This document shows, piece by piece, positions 28,130 to 38,600 of a stretch of 64,000 nucleotides of DNA (position 1 is the first letter of the stretch; each line of letters opens with the position of its first letter). The position numbers and the translations under genes were made by a program. This DNA comes from an uncultured Clostridia bacterium (GTDB lineage: Bacteria; Bacillota; Clostridia; TANB77; CAG-508). The notes under the pieces are model-generated. The model was not told the DNA's origin, searched no databases, and was given only the letters and a program-made list of their open reading frames with translations. The stretch is from contig CAQIBN010000001.1 in the NCBI GenBank assembly GCA_948805675.1, positions 172,984 to 236,983 on the forward strand. Reading direction: 5' to 3'.

Positions 28130-29207
28130 TTGGTATTTAAAAAAGAAGATTTGATTACAGATGTACTAAAGCTAATTGCACCAGGTACAGCGATAAGAGA
28201 GGGATTAGAAAATATTCTTAAAGCTAAAACTGGAGCACTTATTGTTATTGGAGATTCAAAAGAGGTTTTAGAGCTTGTAGATGGTGGATTTCGTTTAGAT
28301 GTGGAATATAGTTCATCAAGATTATATGAACTTGCAAAAATGGATGGTTCTATTATTTTAAGTGCAGATTTAAAACGAATTTTATTTGCTAATGCACAAT
28401 TAATACCTTCTTCAACAATTCCTACAAATGAAACTGGGACAAGGCATAGAACTGCAGAACGTACAGCAAAGCAATCAGGAGAATTGGTTATAAGCATATC
28501 TCAAAGAAGAAATGTTATTACTATATTTAAAGGAAATTCTAGATATGCATTAGAAGATACATCTAAAGTAAGTGCAAAAGCAAATCAAGCACTTCAAACT
28601 GTTGAGAAATATAAAAAGGTTTTTGATAGTAAATTAAGTTTGTTAAATGAATATGAATTTAATGATATTGTTACATTAGAAAATGTTATTATTGCAATTC
28701 AGAGAGCAGAAATGGTTATGAAAATTGTAGATGAAGTTCAAAGAGCAATTTATGAACTAGGAGTTGAAGGTAGATTACTTGAAATGCAATTAGAAGAACT
28801 AGTAGGAGATTTAGAACAAGAAGAATTACTAATAATAAAGGATTATATTGCTAGTGGCAAAAAGAAAAATTCAGAAAAAGTATTAAAAGAAATACAGGAT
28901 TTATCACATGATGAGTTAATGCGACCTGGGTTAATTGCAAGATTACTTGGATATGAAGATTTTGATAACTATGATGAAGTTCGGAGTATATACAAAAGGT
29001 TATAGAATTCTAAATAAAATACCAAGAATGCCAAGTAATATAGTAGAAAATCTAGTTAAATCTTTTAAATCTTTTCAACATATACTTGATGCAGATATTC
29101 CAAAATTAGATGAAGTAGAAGGTATAGGTGAAGTAAGAGCAAGAACAATAAAACAATCTTTAAAAAGGATGCAGGAGCAGTTTGTTTTTGATAATTTAAT
29201 GTTATAA
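28130..29207 (+). CDS. disA: Diadenylate cyclase DisA, one CGG +1 frameshift site
   Basis: Scans DNA for branched structures and makes c-di-AMP from two ATP. With the C skipped at 28982 it is 358 residues, the normal length. The N-terminal DAC domain shows MDGSIILS (the DGA-type motif) and GTRHRTAER; a helical linker and a C-terminal HhH DNA-binding domain (VEGIGEVRARTI) follow. The skip gives DEVGVYTKGYRILNKIPRM, joining the linker to the HhH domain; unshifted reading ends at 29005 and removes the DNA-binding part. The TTG start at 28130 has AGAGGAG nine bases upstream. radA precedes it. Confidence 0.94.
28982..28984 (+). other. CGG +1 frameshift site, disA
   Basis: Context GAA GTT C GGA GTA TAT. 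Unshifted reading would yield a cyclase lacking the HhH DNA-binding domain. Confidence 0.9.
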
Positions 29208-29425
29208 TATAAGTATTATTTATTATAAAAGTTATTATAAACGAAAAAGGTAATTTATAATGTTTTGTTTTTTATGAATAAACATATATTGTAAATTAGG
29301 ATAATTATAAATAAAAATAAATAATACTAAATTAAAAGTTTTTAATAGTAATGAATGTACTTATATTTATTTATTACTATTAAAATATATTTTACAAAAA
29401 AAGATAAAAGAATGGAGGAAAAACA

Positions 29426-30304
29426 ATGGAAAAAGCAAAAAAAATAATAATAGGAATTGCTATACTAATAGTTATTGTATTAATAGGGGTAGTAGGAGTA
29501 GGTATATTTAAAAATACTACAATGGAAGTAAAAAATCCTATAGCAACAATGGAAATTGAAGGATATGGTGCAGTAAAAATAGAATTATATCCAGACAAGG
29601 CACCAAATACTGTTGCAAATTTTATTAAACTTGCAGAAAGAGGATTTTATAATGATTTAACATTTCATAGAACAATCCCAGATTTCATGATTCAAGGTGG
29701 AGATAAAAAAGGTGATGGAACAGGAACACCTACTTTAAGAGATTTAAAAGGTGAAGGTGCAGAAGAAAAAGAGTATGGAATAAAAGGTGAATTTTTGGCT
29801 AATGATTATGAGAATACATTAAAACATACAAAAGGTGTTATATCTATGGCAAGATCAGATTATAGTAGTATGGGATTAACAAAGCAAGGTTATAATTCAG
29901 CAGGTTCTCAATTTTTCATTATGACATCTAATAATTCGTCATTAGATGGATTGTATTCAGCTTTTGGAAAAGTAATTGAAGGATATGATATTATTGAAAA
30001 AATCTCAAATGTAGAAGTTACATATAGAAGTTCAGAATTAGCTGAAGGAAAAGAAGCTCCAAAAGATGAACAAGGAAATCAGCTTTCAGCAGATATGCCA
30101 AAAAATAAACCTGTAATAAAAAGTATAACAGTAGAAACATTTGGTGTAGATTATGGAGAGCCAGAAACAGTAGATGCTTTTGATTATCAAAGTTATTTAA
30201 GTCAAATGTATGGAGCAAGTAGTAATAATGCAGGTTCAGAAGTAACAACAGAAGATGATACTACAAATATGACAGAAAATACTAATAATAATGTAAATGA
30301 CTAA
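29426..30304 (+). CDS. Membrane-anchored/exported cyclophilin-type peptidyl-prolyl isomerase
   Basis: Catalyses cis-trans proline isomerisation, here outside the membrane. A hydrophobic N-terminal helix (about residues 5-28) precedes a cyclophilin domain (about 38-240) with FHRTIPDFMIQGGD, GVISMARSDYSSMG, SAGSQFFIMT and LDGLYSAFGKV, carrying the usual catalytic Arg, Phe and Gln residues. The C-terminal tail (about 250-292) is Thr/Asn/Glu-rich. The helix has no clear cleavage site or lipobox, so anchoring is likely. The start is ATG at 29426 with TGGAGG. A strong terminator follows. No CGG codon. Confidence 0.9.
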   Translation: MEKAKKIIIGIAILIVIVLIGVVGVGIFKNTTMEVKNPIATMEIEGYGAVKIELYPDKAPNTVANFIKLAERGFYNDLTFHRTIPDFMIQGGDKKGDGTGTPTLRDLKGEGAEEKEYGIKGEFLANDYENTLKHTKGVISMARSDYSSMGLTKQGYNSAGSQFFIMTSNNSSLDGLYSAFGKVIEGYDIIEKISNVEVTYRSSELAEGKEAPKDEQGNQLSADMPKNKPVIKSITVETFGVDYGEPETVDAFDYQSYLSQMYGASSNNAGSEVTTEDDTTNMTENTNNNVND

Positions 30305-30308
30305 GGTG

Positions 30309-30352
30309 AATTTAATGAATAAAACATATAAAGTTTTATTCATTAAATTTTT
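30309..30352 (+). terminator. Rho-independent terminator after the cyclophilin gene
   Basis: A 17-bp perfect stem (30309-30325 with 30333-30349) and a 7-nt loop, followed by T's. Confidence 0.85.
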
Positions 30353-30453
30353 AAAGTCAAGATTTATTTATAGAAATTTTGAATAAGGTTCTTAAACATA
30401 TCTAAATACAATACAAAAACTATGTTTGTAATTACAATTTAAGTTAAACACTA

Positions 30454-30499
30454 AAATACAAAAAGAATGGAAATATAAATACCATTCTTTTTTGTATTT
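30454..30499. terminator. Terminator of mutS2 (minus strand)
   Basis: AAATACAAAAAGAATGG pairs with CCATTCTTTTTTGTATTT around a 10-nt loop; A- and T-rich arms let it work in both directions. Confidence 0.75.
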
Positions 30500-30519
30500 C
30501 ATATTGTATATTTATTTCT

Positions 30520-32876
30520 CTATTTTATTTCCACAACAGTAACACCCATTTCACCTTCACCAAAAGTACCTAATCTATAAGATTTTACATGTGGATGAGT
30601 TTTTAAAAATGTATGAATACCGTGTCCTTAATTTGCCTGTGCCTTTACCATGAACTATACGAACAGGTGAGATTTTTGCTAAACTACAATCATCTAAATA
30701 TTTATCAATAACAAATATAGCTTCTTCTATATTTTGACCTATAACATTAATTTCACTTGAAATATTTTTAGCTTTTAAATTAATATTTTTCTTTTTTGGA
30801 ATATGTTTTACAATATCTTGTTTTGCAATTTCTAATTGGTTAATATTCATTGTCATTTTAGCATTACCAATTTGTAATTGAACCTCAGAAGATTTATTAG
30901 GAAGACTAAGTATTGTAGCTTTAGTATTAAGAGATTTAACTAATACAGTCATTCCTATTTTTATATCATCATTCTTTAAATTACCAGATGTAGTTTGTGA
31001 AAGTTTTGGTGCATAATCTTTTAAGGAAGAATTCAATCTGTTTCTTAAATTATTTGCTTCTTTTAAAGAATTTATAGATTCAGGTAATTCATTTAGTTCT
31101 TTTATAATATCTTGTGCTTGATTTTTTGCTTTAAGCAGAATTTGTCTTGCTTCTTCTTTAGCCTTTTCTATAATTTCTTTTTCTTTCTGTTTATGGCTAG
31201 AGAGCTCTGTTTCTAAAGAATTTCTTAAAACTTCTATTTGATTTAAATTCTTATCTATTAATTCTTTTTCCTTTTCTATTTGTAATTTATTATCATAAAT
31301 TGATTTTAATAATTCTTCAATATTTATATGGTCATTAGTTAAAAGTTCATTTGCTCTATCTAAAATATCATCTTGAAGTCCTAGACGCATACTTATTGCA
31401 AAAGCATTACTTTTCCCAGGAATGCCTACAAGTAATTTATATGTTGGTCTTAAATTTTCTATATCAAATTCACATGATGCGTTTTCAAAGCCATCAGTCA
31501 CTAATGCATAATTTTTTATTTCAGGATAGTGTGTTGTGCTAAGTGTTATAGAGCCTTTTTTATATAAGTATTCTAAAATACTTATAGCAAGAGAGCTACC
31601 CTCAATAGGGTCAGTTCCAGAACCTAATTCATCTAATAAAATTAGACTATTTGAATTAAAAGAGTTTAATATTTCTATAATATTTAGCATATGTGATGAA
31701 AAAGTACTTAAAGATTCTTGAATGCTTTGTTCATCACCAATTGAAGCAAATATTTTATCAAAAACAAATATATTACTATTTTCATTTGCAGGAATATGTA
31801 AACCACTTTCTGCCATTAATGTAAGAAGTCCGAACAGTTTTTAAGGTAACAGTTTTACCACCAGTGTTAGGTCCTGTTATTATTAAAGAATTATAATCTT
31901 TTCCAAGTGAAATATCTATTGGCACAACTTTAGAATTATCTATTAAAGGATGTCTTGCTTTATATAAATTAATTTCTTTGTTTTCGTTAATATATGGCTC
32001 TATTCCAGAAATATTTTTTGAATAGTTTGATTTAGCAAAAATAAAATCTAATTCTCCAATTATTAAAGTATTTCTTTTTATATTTTCATATATAGGAAAT
32101 AGTGATATAGAAAGTTTTTTTAATATTTTTTCAATTTCAATATTTTCTTCTATTTTAAGGTTTGATATTTTAGTATTTAGTTCAAATATTGTCATAGGTT
32201 CAATAAAAACTGTTGAGCCACTTGAAGATATATCATGAATAAATCCTTTTATATTGTCTTTATGTTCTATTTTTACAGGGATAACATACCTTTCATTGCG
32301 AATAGTTACTATTGATTCCATTATATATTTAGAATAGTTTGAAGAATGAATAATAGAATTTAATTTATCTTTTATTTCTTGTTCTAATCTTCTTTTATTA
32401 CGTCTAAGTGATGATAAAGTAGAAGAGGCATCATCTGAAATAGTGTTTTCATCTATAATACTTTTGAATATCGAATTTTCTATTTGAGTATTAGTATAAA
32501 GTAAATTAAATTTATCTAATAAAATAGGAAAGTTACTTAAGTCTATTTCTTTATTATCAAAAAAATAACATTTTAATTCCCTAGATAATCTTAATGTTTT
32601 TCCAATTTCTAATAGCGCTTTTGCAGATAAAGTGTTTCCACTTTCTAAATATTTTAGCCATAGATTGATATTGGGTAAAAAGTGGATGGGAGAGTCACCT
32701 AATTTAGAAGTTAAATTAATTGCTTCTGTTGTTTCGGATTGAAGATGTTTTACTTCTAATTTATTATTGGATGGTTCTAAATTTAAAGCGATATTTTTTC
32801 CAATATCTGTTTGGCAGTAATTAGAAAGTATTTGTAATATTTTGTCGTATTCTAATTTATAATAACAATTTTTCAA
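30520..32876 (-). CDS. mutS2: Endonuclease MutS2, two CGG +1 frameshift sites
   Basis: MutS2 binds branched DNA or collided ribosomes and suppresses recombination. With C skipped at both CGG triplets it is 784 residues, the usual MutS2 length. A helical clamp region occupies residues 1-300; the ABC ATPase has Walker A GPNTGGKTVTLKTVG (the first skip comes directly after it, restoring GLLTLMAESGLHIPA), LLDELGSGTDP (Walker B) and STHYPEIK. A coiled coil and a KOW-like segment lead to the C-terminal Smr nuclease domain, where the second skip gives HGKGTGKLRTGIHTFLKTH. The stop at 30520 lies well past both unshifted stops. The ATG at 32876 has AGGAGG. Confidence 0.94.
30620..30622 (-). other. CGG +1 frameshift site, mutS2 site 2 (Smr domain)
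   Basis: Context AGG ACA C GGT ATT CAT. This is the only site with GGT. Skipping the C completes the Smr HGKGTGKLR-x-G signature. Confidence 0.92.
31830..31832 (-). other. CGG +1 frameshift site, mutS2 site 1
   Basis: Context ACT GTT C GGA CTT CTT. Skipping the C gives KTVGLLTLMAESG, the conserved segment after Walker A. Confidence 0.92.
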
Positions 32877-32904
32877 TGTTAATTCCTCCTTGTGTATTAT
32901 TTTT

Positions 32905-33063
32905 TGATGATAGGGAAAGAGTGCTTTTAAATTAGCCAGATTAACTCTTCAAGTTACGAAAATTTTTCTGATTTGCTCATATGATTAGTCTGACCAGCAT
33001 TATATATAAATACACATGTACAGACTAAATATAAGCACAATTTCAAACTACCACCTATTATCA
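32905..33063. ncRNA. Structured repeat element, copy 2 (shared core with 24158)
   Basis: Outer arms TGATGATAGG (32905-32914) and CCTATTATCA (33054-33063) pair, as do GTGCTT and AAGCAC inside them. The core 32931-32999 matches 24224-24293, and TTAGTCTG can pair with CAGACTAA downstream. The arms differ in sequence from the other copy while pairing is kept. It lies in the divergent gap between mutS2 and the rimP operon. Unrecognised small RNA or mobile element. Confidence 0.55.
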
Positions 33064-33094
33064 CACAAAAATTGGAAAAAAACAAGTAAAATGC

Positions 33095-33123
33095 TTGCAA
33101 TTGGCAAATTAATATAGTATAAT
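33095..33123 (+). promoter_or_regulatory. Sigma-A promoter of the rimP-infB operon
   Basis: TTGCAA (33095-33100) and TATAAT (33118-33123) with a 17-bp spacer; about 80 bp before the rimP start. Confidence 0.8.
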
Positions 33124-33146
33124 AAACATGCTAAATAAATTGACAA

Positions 33147-33176
33147 AAAGAGTGGGAAACTAGTGGCCCACTCTTT
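33147..33176 (+). promoter_or_regulatory. Leader hairpin before rimP
   Basis: AAAGAGTGGG (33147-33156) pairs perfectly with CCCACTCTTT (33167-33176). It lies in the 5' leader and has a short T-run inside its right arm, so it may be an attenuator or a transcript-stabilising hairpin. Confidence 0.6.
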
Positions 33177-33200
33177 CATCGTAATTAAGGAGGAAATAAT

Positions 33201-33657
33201 TTGGCGAGTATTGAAGAAAAAGTAGAAAGCATAATTAAAGAACCTATTAAAAATTTAGGATATGATTTATATGATGTTAATTATGTAAAAGAAGGTAAAG
33301 ATTATTTTTTAAGAATTTTTATAGACAATAAAGAAGGTATAGATTTAAATGATTGTGAAAAAGTAAATGATGCTATTTCAGATTTACTAGATGAGGCAAA
33401 TTACATAAAAGAACAATATTTCTTAGAAGTATCTTCACCAGGAATAGAAAGAATAATTAGAAAAGACGAGCATTTAGAGCAAAACATTGGTGAAGAAATA
33501 TATATAAAATTATTTATGGCCTTAAATGGAAAAAAAGAATACATAGGTATTTTAAAAAGATATGATTCAAATATAGTAGAAATTGAAGAGCAAGAATTAA
33601 TACGGAATAGATAGAAAAAATATATCAATAATGAAGAAGTTTTATAATTGGGAATAA
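33201..33657 (+). CDS. rimP: Ribosome maturation factor RimP, one CGG +1 frameshift site
   Basis: Assists 30S subunit maturation. With the C skipped at 33603 it is 151 residues, the typical size. The N-terminal domain shows GYDLYDVNYVKEG and LRIFIDN, then DCEKVNDAISDLLDE and EVSSPGIERI, followed by the SH3-like domain. The skip gives ELI-GIDRKNISIMKKFYNWE, which matches the usual RimP ending (I-x-R-x-x-I-x-x-I). Unshifted reading stops after CGG AAT AGA, removing this last strand. The TTG start has AAGGAGG. First gene of the rimP-nusA-infB operon. Confidence 0.92.
33603..33605 (+). other. CGG +1 frameshift site, rimP
   Basis: Context TTA ATA C GGA ATA GAT. The unshifted frame stops at the third codon after CGG; the shift adds 18 family-typical residues. 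Confidence 0.88.
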
Positions 33658-33745
33658 TTTATAGAAAGGATAGAATTGAAAAAATTTATAATTCTTTCAT
33701 AAATATTATGAATTTGATAGAAAAAAGAAAGGAATGGATTTTAAA

Positions 33746-34888
33746 ATGAAAAAAGAATCAAAAAAAGTATTGGCAATAGATAGTAAAGAATTAGTAATTG
33801 CTATGGATGAATTAGAAAAAGAGAAAGGTATAAAAAAAGAGGTTTTATTAGAATCTATAGAAGCAGCATTAGTAACAGCATATAAAAGAAATTTTGATTC
33901 TAATATAGATAATGTAAAAGTTACTATGGATGGTGAAACAGGTGAAATTCATTTATATGCAGAAAAAGATGTAGTAGAAGAAGTTGAAAATGATAAATTA
34001 CAAATTAGTATAGAAGATGCAAAAAAAATTAATAAAAGCTTAGAAATAGGAGATGTTGCAGAAATAGAATTGGTGCCAAAGAATTTTGGTAGAATAGCAG
34101 CACAAACAGCAAAACAAGTAATTATTCAAAAAATAAGAGAGGTATCCAGAGAAGTTTTATATACAGAATTTAGTGATAGAAAAGGTGAAATTGTTTCTGG
34201 AATAATTCAAAAAGCAGATGGTGGAATAGTAGTAATAGATTTAGGAAAGTTAGAAGGTGTTATGCCATTAAAAGAACAAATATCTACAGAAAAATATAGA
34301 GTAAATGATAAAATAAGAGCATATGTTTTAGATGTAGAAAAAGGTACTAAAGGTGCTCCACAAGTTATGATTTCAAGAGCACATACAGATTTTGTAAGAA
34401 AATTATTTGAACTTGAAATTCCAGAGATTTATGAAGGTGTTATAGAAATAAAAAGTATTTCACGTGATGCAGGAAATAGAAGTAAAATTGCTGTATATTC
34501 ACCAAATGAAAATATAGACCCAGTTGGTTCTTGTGTAGGACAAAAAGGAATTCGTATACAAAATATAATTAATGAATTAAATGGAGAAAAAATAGATGTT
34601 ATAGAATGGAATGAAGACCCATCTATATACATATCTGCAGCTATTTTACCAGCACAAGTATTAGCAGTAGATATAAAAGATGAAGAAAGATTTGCACAAG
34701 TAATTGTTCCAGATGACCAATTATCATTAGCAATAGGAAAATCTGGCCAAAATGTAAGACTTGCAGCTAAATTAACTAATTGGAAAATTGATATAAAAAG
34801 TGAATCTCAATTTAGAAAAATGATAGAAGAATCGCAAAATGAGCAAGATTCAGAAAATAGCGAAAATAATGAAAATAGTGAAGAGTAA
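33746..34888 (+). CDS. nusA: Transcription termination/antitermination factor NusA
   Basis: NusA binds RNA polymerase and modulates pausing and termination. The 380-residue protein has the N-terminal polymerase-binding domain (LVIAMDELEKEKGIKKEVLLESIEAAL), an S1 domain, and two KH domains (SCVGQKGIRIQNIINELNGEKIDV and the second with AIGKSGQNVRLAAKLT), ending in an acidic tail. An upstream in-frame ATG at 33734 abuts AAAGGA with no spacing, so the ATG at 33746 is chosen. No CGG codon. Confidence 0.94.
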   Translation: MKKESKKVLAIDSKELVIAMDELEKEKGIKKEVLLESIEAALVTAYKRNFDSNIDNVKVTMDGETGEIHLYAEKDVVEEVENDKLQISIEDAKKINKSLEIGDVAEIELVPKNFGRIAAQTAKQVIIQKIREVSREVLYTEFSDRKGEIVSGIIQKADGGIVVIDLGKLEGVMPLKEQISTEKYRVNDKIRAYVLDVEKGTKGAPQVMISRAHTDFVRKLFELEIPEIYEGVIEIKSISRDAGNRSKIAVYSPNENIDPVGSCVGQKGIRIQNIINELNGEKIDVIEWNEDPSIYISAAILPAQVLAVDIKDEERFAQVIVPDDQLSLAIGKSGQNVRLAAKLTNWKIDIKSESQFRKMIEESQNEQDSENSENNENSEE

Positions 34889-35037
34889 AAAATTACTATT
34901 TGGTATTAAACATATTAAGGTTAAGGAAATATTTAAATTATATAATAAAATCTATAATTTATTAAATATTTAAACTATGATTAAAACATGTAAATAAAAA
35001 AGATTTAATAAAGATAGAAGTAAAGGAGTGAACTATT

Positions 35038-35298
35038 TTGAAAAGTTTGCCACAAAGAAGTTGTATAGGTTGTAATATAAAAAAAGATAAAAAAGAGCTT
35101 ATAAGAGTAGTAAAAGATAAAGATGGTAATATAAGTATAGATAAAACAGGAAAGGCAAATGGTAGAGGAGCATATATTTGTAATAATGTACAATGTTTAG
35201 AAAAGGCTATAAAAAGTAAAAGACTAGAAAGAACTTTTGAAAAAAGTATTGATGCCCAAATCTATGAAAATTTAAGAGGTGTAATTATTGATAAATAA
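35038..35298 (+). CDS. ylxR: YlxR family protein (RnpM, RNase P modulator)
   Basis: An 86-residue basic protein with the YlxR signature: QRSCIGC near the N-terminus, ELIRVV, then NGRGAYIC and a closing C..A...K..L.R.F pattern. It sits between nusA and ylxQ as in nearly all firmicutes. YlxR (RnpM) has been linked to RNase P modulation in Bacillus. The TTG start at 35038 has AAAGGAG upstream. Its stop overlaps the ylxQ start by 11 bases. Confidence 0.9.
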   Translation: MKSLPQRSCIGCNIKKDKKELIRVVKDKDGNISIDKTGKANGRGAYICNNVQCLEKAIKSKRLERTFEKSIDAQIYENLRGVIIDK

Positions 35299-35609
35299 AG
35301 ATAAAACATTAGGTCTGTTAGGACTTAGTTCAAGAGCAGGAAAGATTGTTTTTGGAACAGATGCATGTATAGAATATGTAAATAAAAATAAAATAAAGTT
35401 ATTATTACTTGCACAAGATGCATCAGATAGAACAAAGCTGAAATTTAATGAAATTGCAAAAAAAGTGCAAATACCTATATATGAATTAGGTACAATAGAT
35501 GAAATAAGTAAAGCAATTGGTAAGAAAAATAAAGCAATTATAGGAATTACAGATATAAACTTTTCAAAAGAGATAGTAAAGAGAATTAATCGGGGGTGAT
35601 GTTATTTGA
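35288..35609 (+). CDS. ylxQ: L7Ae-like RNA-binding protein YlxQ, CGG +1 frameshift site at its 3' end
   Basis: A small L7Ae/L30e-fold RNA-binding protein between ylxR and infB. The visible body opens KTLGLLGLSSRAGKIVFGTDA, with LLLLAQDASDRTKLKF and a final GIT..NFSKEI helix. Read through a C skip at 35591 the C-terminus is INGGDVI and the TGA (35607-35609) overlaps the infB TTG start (TTGA), a coupled junction; 106 residues result. Unshifted, the protein ends INRG with TGA two codons later and no overlap. The same CGGGGGTGA is also the infB Shine-Dalgarno, so this is the least certain of the 21 sites. Confidence 0.85.
35591..35593 (+). other. CGG +1 frameshift site, ylxQ, overlapping the infB Shine-Dalgarno
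   Basis: Context ATT AAT C GGG GGT GAT. Unshifted reading gives Arg-Gly-stop. The shift yields GGDVI and an overlapping stop/start with infB. Confidence 0.7.
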
Positions 35610-38600
35610 GTAAAATTAAAATACATGAAATAGCAAAGAAGTTGGGAGTAGCTAGTAAAGAAGTAATTACTATTGCAAATAGAATAGGAATTAGTGTAAC
35701 TAGTCATTTGAGTTCTGTAGAGGAAGAACAGGAAAAAAGAATTTTAGAACAATTTAATAAAAATGTTGATAGTCCAAAACAAGAGAAAGTTAAAGAAGAA
35801 AAAATAAAAGAAGATAAGAAAAAAGAAACACCAGTAATTATAAGAAGAGAAGTAATCATTAATGATAGTGGAGAAAAGAAAGAACAAGAAAGAAAAAAGC
35901 AAGAACAAAAAAACAAAGAAGTAGGTTTTGTAGAAAGAAACAATACAAACTATAATATTGTGTATAGAAATAAGCCTCAAAAACCACTTACAGTAAATGA
36001 GTTGTTTGGATTAAAAGATAATAAAAAAGAAGAAACTAAAAACAAAGTAACAGAAATTGAAGAAACAAAAGTACAAGAGGTAAAAAAAGTAACCGAGAAT
36101 CCTAAAAAAGAAGAGTTAAATGACGAAATAAAAAAAGAGATGGGAGTTAAAACAGAAAGTAAAGTTATGGTAGAAGAAAAGGTACAAAAAGAAACAGTTA
36201 ATACAAGAACAAACAGAGATAACAATTTTGGAAAAAATGATAATGGATTATCAAATAATAATTTTAGTAGGAATAATGATTATAGACAAGGAAATAATAA
36301 TTATAGAAACAATAGAAATGATAGTCAAAATAGATTTAATAATAGGAATAATAATGATAATCAAAATAGATTCAATAATAGAAATAATAACGATAATCAT
36401 AACAGATTTAATAATAGAAATAATAATGATGGTCAAAATAGATTTCAAAATAACAGAAATAATGATGGCCAAAATAGATTTGGCAATAGAAACAATAATG
36501 GACAAAGATTTAATAACAATAATCAAAGATTTGGAAATAATAATTTTAATAGAAATGAAAGAAAACCACTTGATGAAAGAGGTATAGATAAAAATATTAA
36601 AAATATAATGTCTACAGAGATTGTAGAAAAAGAAAGCCAAAGAGATTATAGTACAAAATCTATTGATAAAGAAAAATTAAATAATAAATATGATGATAAA
36701 TCTAAAAAGAATAATAAGTCTAGAAAAACAGGCAGATTTGACGAAATAGATGGTGGTAAATTAAAAGACCTAAAACAAGTTGACAAATTATCAAATATGT
36801 TTAATGAACAAGATGGCGGAATGCTTGACTATTATGATTTAACAACTGCAAGAGGAAAAAGAAATAAAAAGAAAAGTTCAAAAAATAGTGAAGAAAGAAC
36901 AAAACAAAAAATATTTAAGTTAACAGATATAACTATACCTGAATCTATTACTGTAAAAGATTTAGCACTGGAATTAAAGAAAACAAGTGCAGAAGTTATT
37001 AAAAAGTTATTTGGTTATGGAATAATGGCAACTATAAATAATGTTATAGATTTTGATACAGCTTTCTTAGTTGCTAGTGAATTTGGTGTTAATGCTAGTA
37101 AAAAAGAAGAGGTAAAAGAAGAAGACATATTATTTGATGATTCAGAAGATTTAGAAAATGAATTAGAAAAAAGACCTCCTGTTGTTGTTGTAATGGGACA
37201 CGTAGATCATGGTAAAACATCACTTTTAGATGCTGTTAGAAGTACAAATGTTATAGAAGGAGAAGCAGGTGGAATTACACAACATATAGGTGCATATAAA
37301 GTAAATGTAAATGGAAGAGAAATAACATTCTTAGATACTCCAGGACATGAAGCTTTTACTGCTATGCGTGCAAGAGGAGCCAAAATAACAGATATTGCAA
37401 TACTTGTTGTAGCTGCAGATGATGGTGTTATGCCACAAACAATAGAAGCAATTAATCATGCTAAGGCTGCAGAGATTCCAATTATAGTAGCTGTTAACAA
37501 AATTGATTTACCAGACGCTAATGTAGATAAAATTAAGCAAGAATTAATGCAATATGAACTTGTACCAGAAGAATGGGGTGGAGATACTATATTTGTTCCT
37601 ATTTCTGCTAGAAATAAAACTAATATTGAAAACTTATTAGAAATGGTTTTACTTGTTGCAGATATGAAAGAACTAAAAGCAAATCCACATAAACAATCTA
37701 AGGGAGTTGTAATTGAAGCAAGACTTGATAAAGCAAAAGGTCCAATTGCTTCTATGCTTGTACAACGTGGTACTTTAGATGTAGGAGATACAATAGTAGT
37801 TGGAACATCTATTGGTAGAATTCGTGCTATGAAAAATGATAAAGGACAAATGGTTAAAAAAGCAGGCCCATCTACACCAGTAGAGATTATGGGATTAACA
37901 GAAGTACCAAGAGCTGGTGATACTTTCTATGAAGTAAAAAATGAAAAAATGGCAAAACATTTAATAGAAAGAAGAAGACGTCAAGAAAGAGAAAAGAATT
38001 TAGCTTTAGATAATAAAGTTACATTAAATAATCTGTTTGAAAAAATGGAAAATGAAAACTTAAAACAATTAAACTTAATAGTAAAAGCTGATGTACAAGG
38101 TACAGCACAAGCTGTAAAACAATCATTAGAGAAGATATCTAATGAAGAAGTAAAAGTAAAAGTAATTCATGCAGTAGCAGGTGCTGTTACAGAATCTGAT
38201 GTTCAACTTGCAAAAGCTGCAAAAGCAATTATAATTGCTTTTAATGTAAGACCAGTTGGAGCAGCAAAAGAAATGGCAGATAAAGGTGAAGTAGAAATTA
38301 AACAATACTCTGTTATATACCAGGCTATAGAAGATGTAGAAGCTGCTATGAAAGGTATGCTTGACCCAATTTTTGAAGAAAAAGTTATTGGAAATGCAGA
38401 AATTAGACAAACTTTCAAAGTATCTAATGTTGGAACAATAGCAGGATGTTATGTATTAGAAGGTAAAATTGAAAGAAATGCTGGTGTAAGAATTATTCGT
38501 GATAGTGTTGTGATTCATGAAGGAAAACTTGCATCATTAAAGAGATTTAAAGATGATGTTAAAGAAGTAGCAAAAAGCTATGAATGTGGTGTCCAAATAG

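Noticed and set aside
32905..33063. T-box leader or known riboswitch upstream of mutS2 or rimP
   Set aside because: No T-box GGTGG-ACCGCG motif or other riboswitch core that I recognise on either strand, and the core recurs in front of an unrelated gene.
36228..36640. Ile/Met-rich frames on both strands inside infB
   Set aside because: They are out-of-frame readings of the Asn-rich repeat tract.
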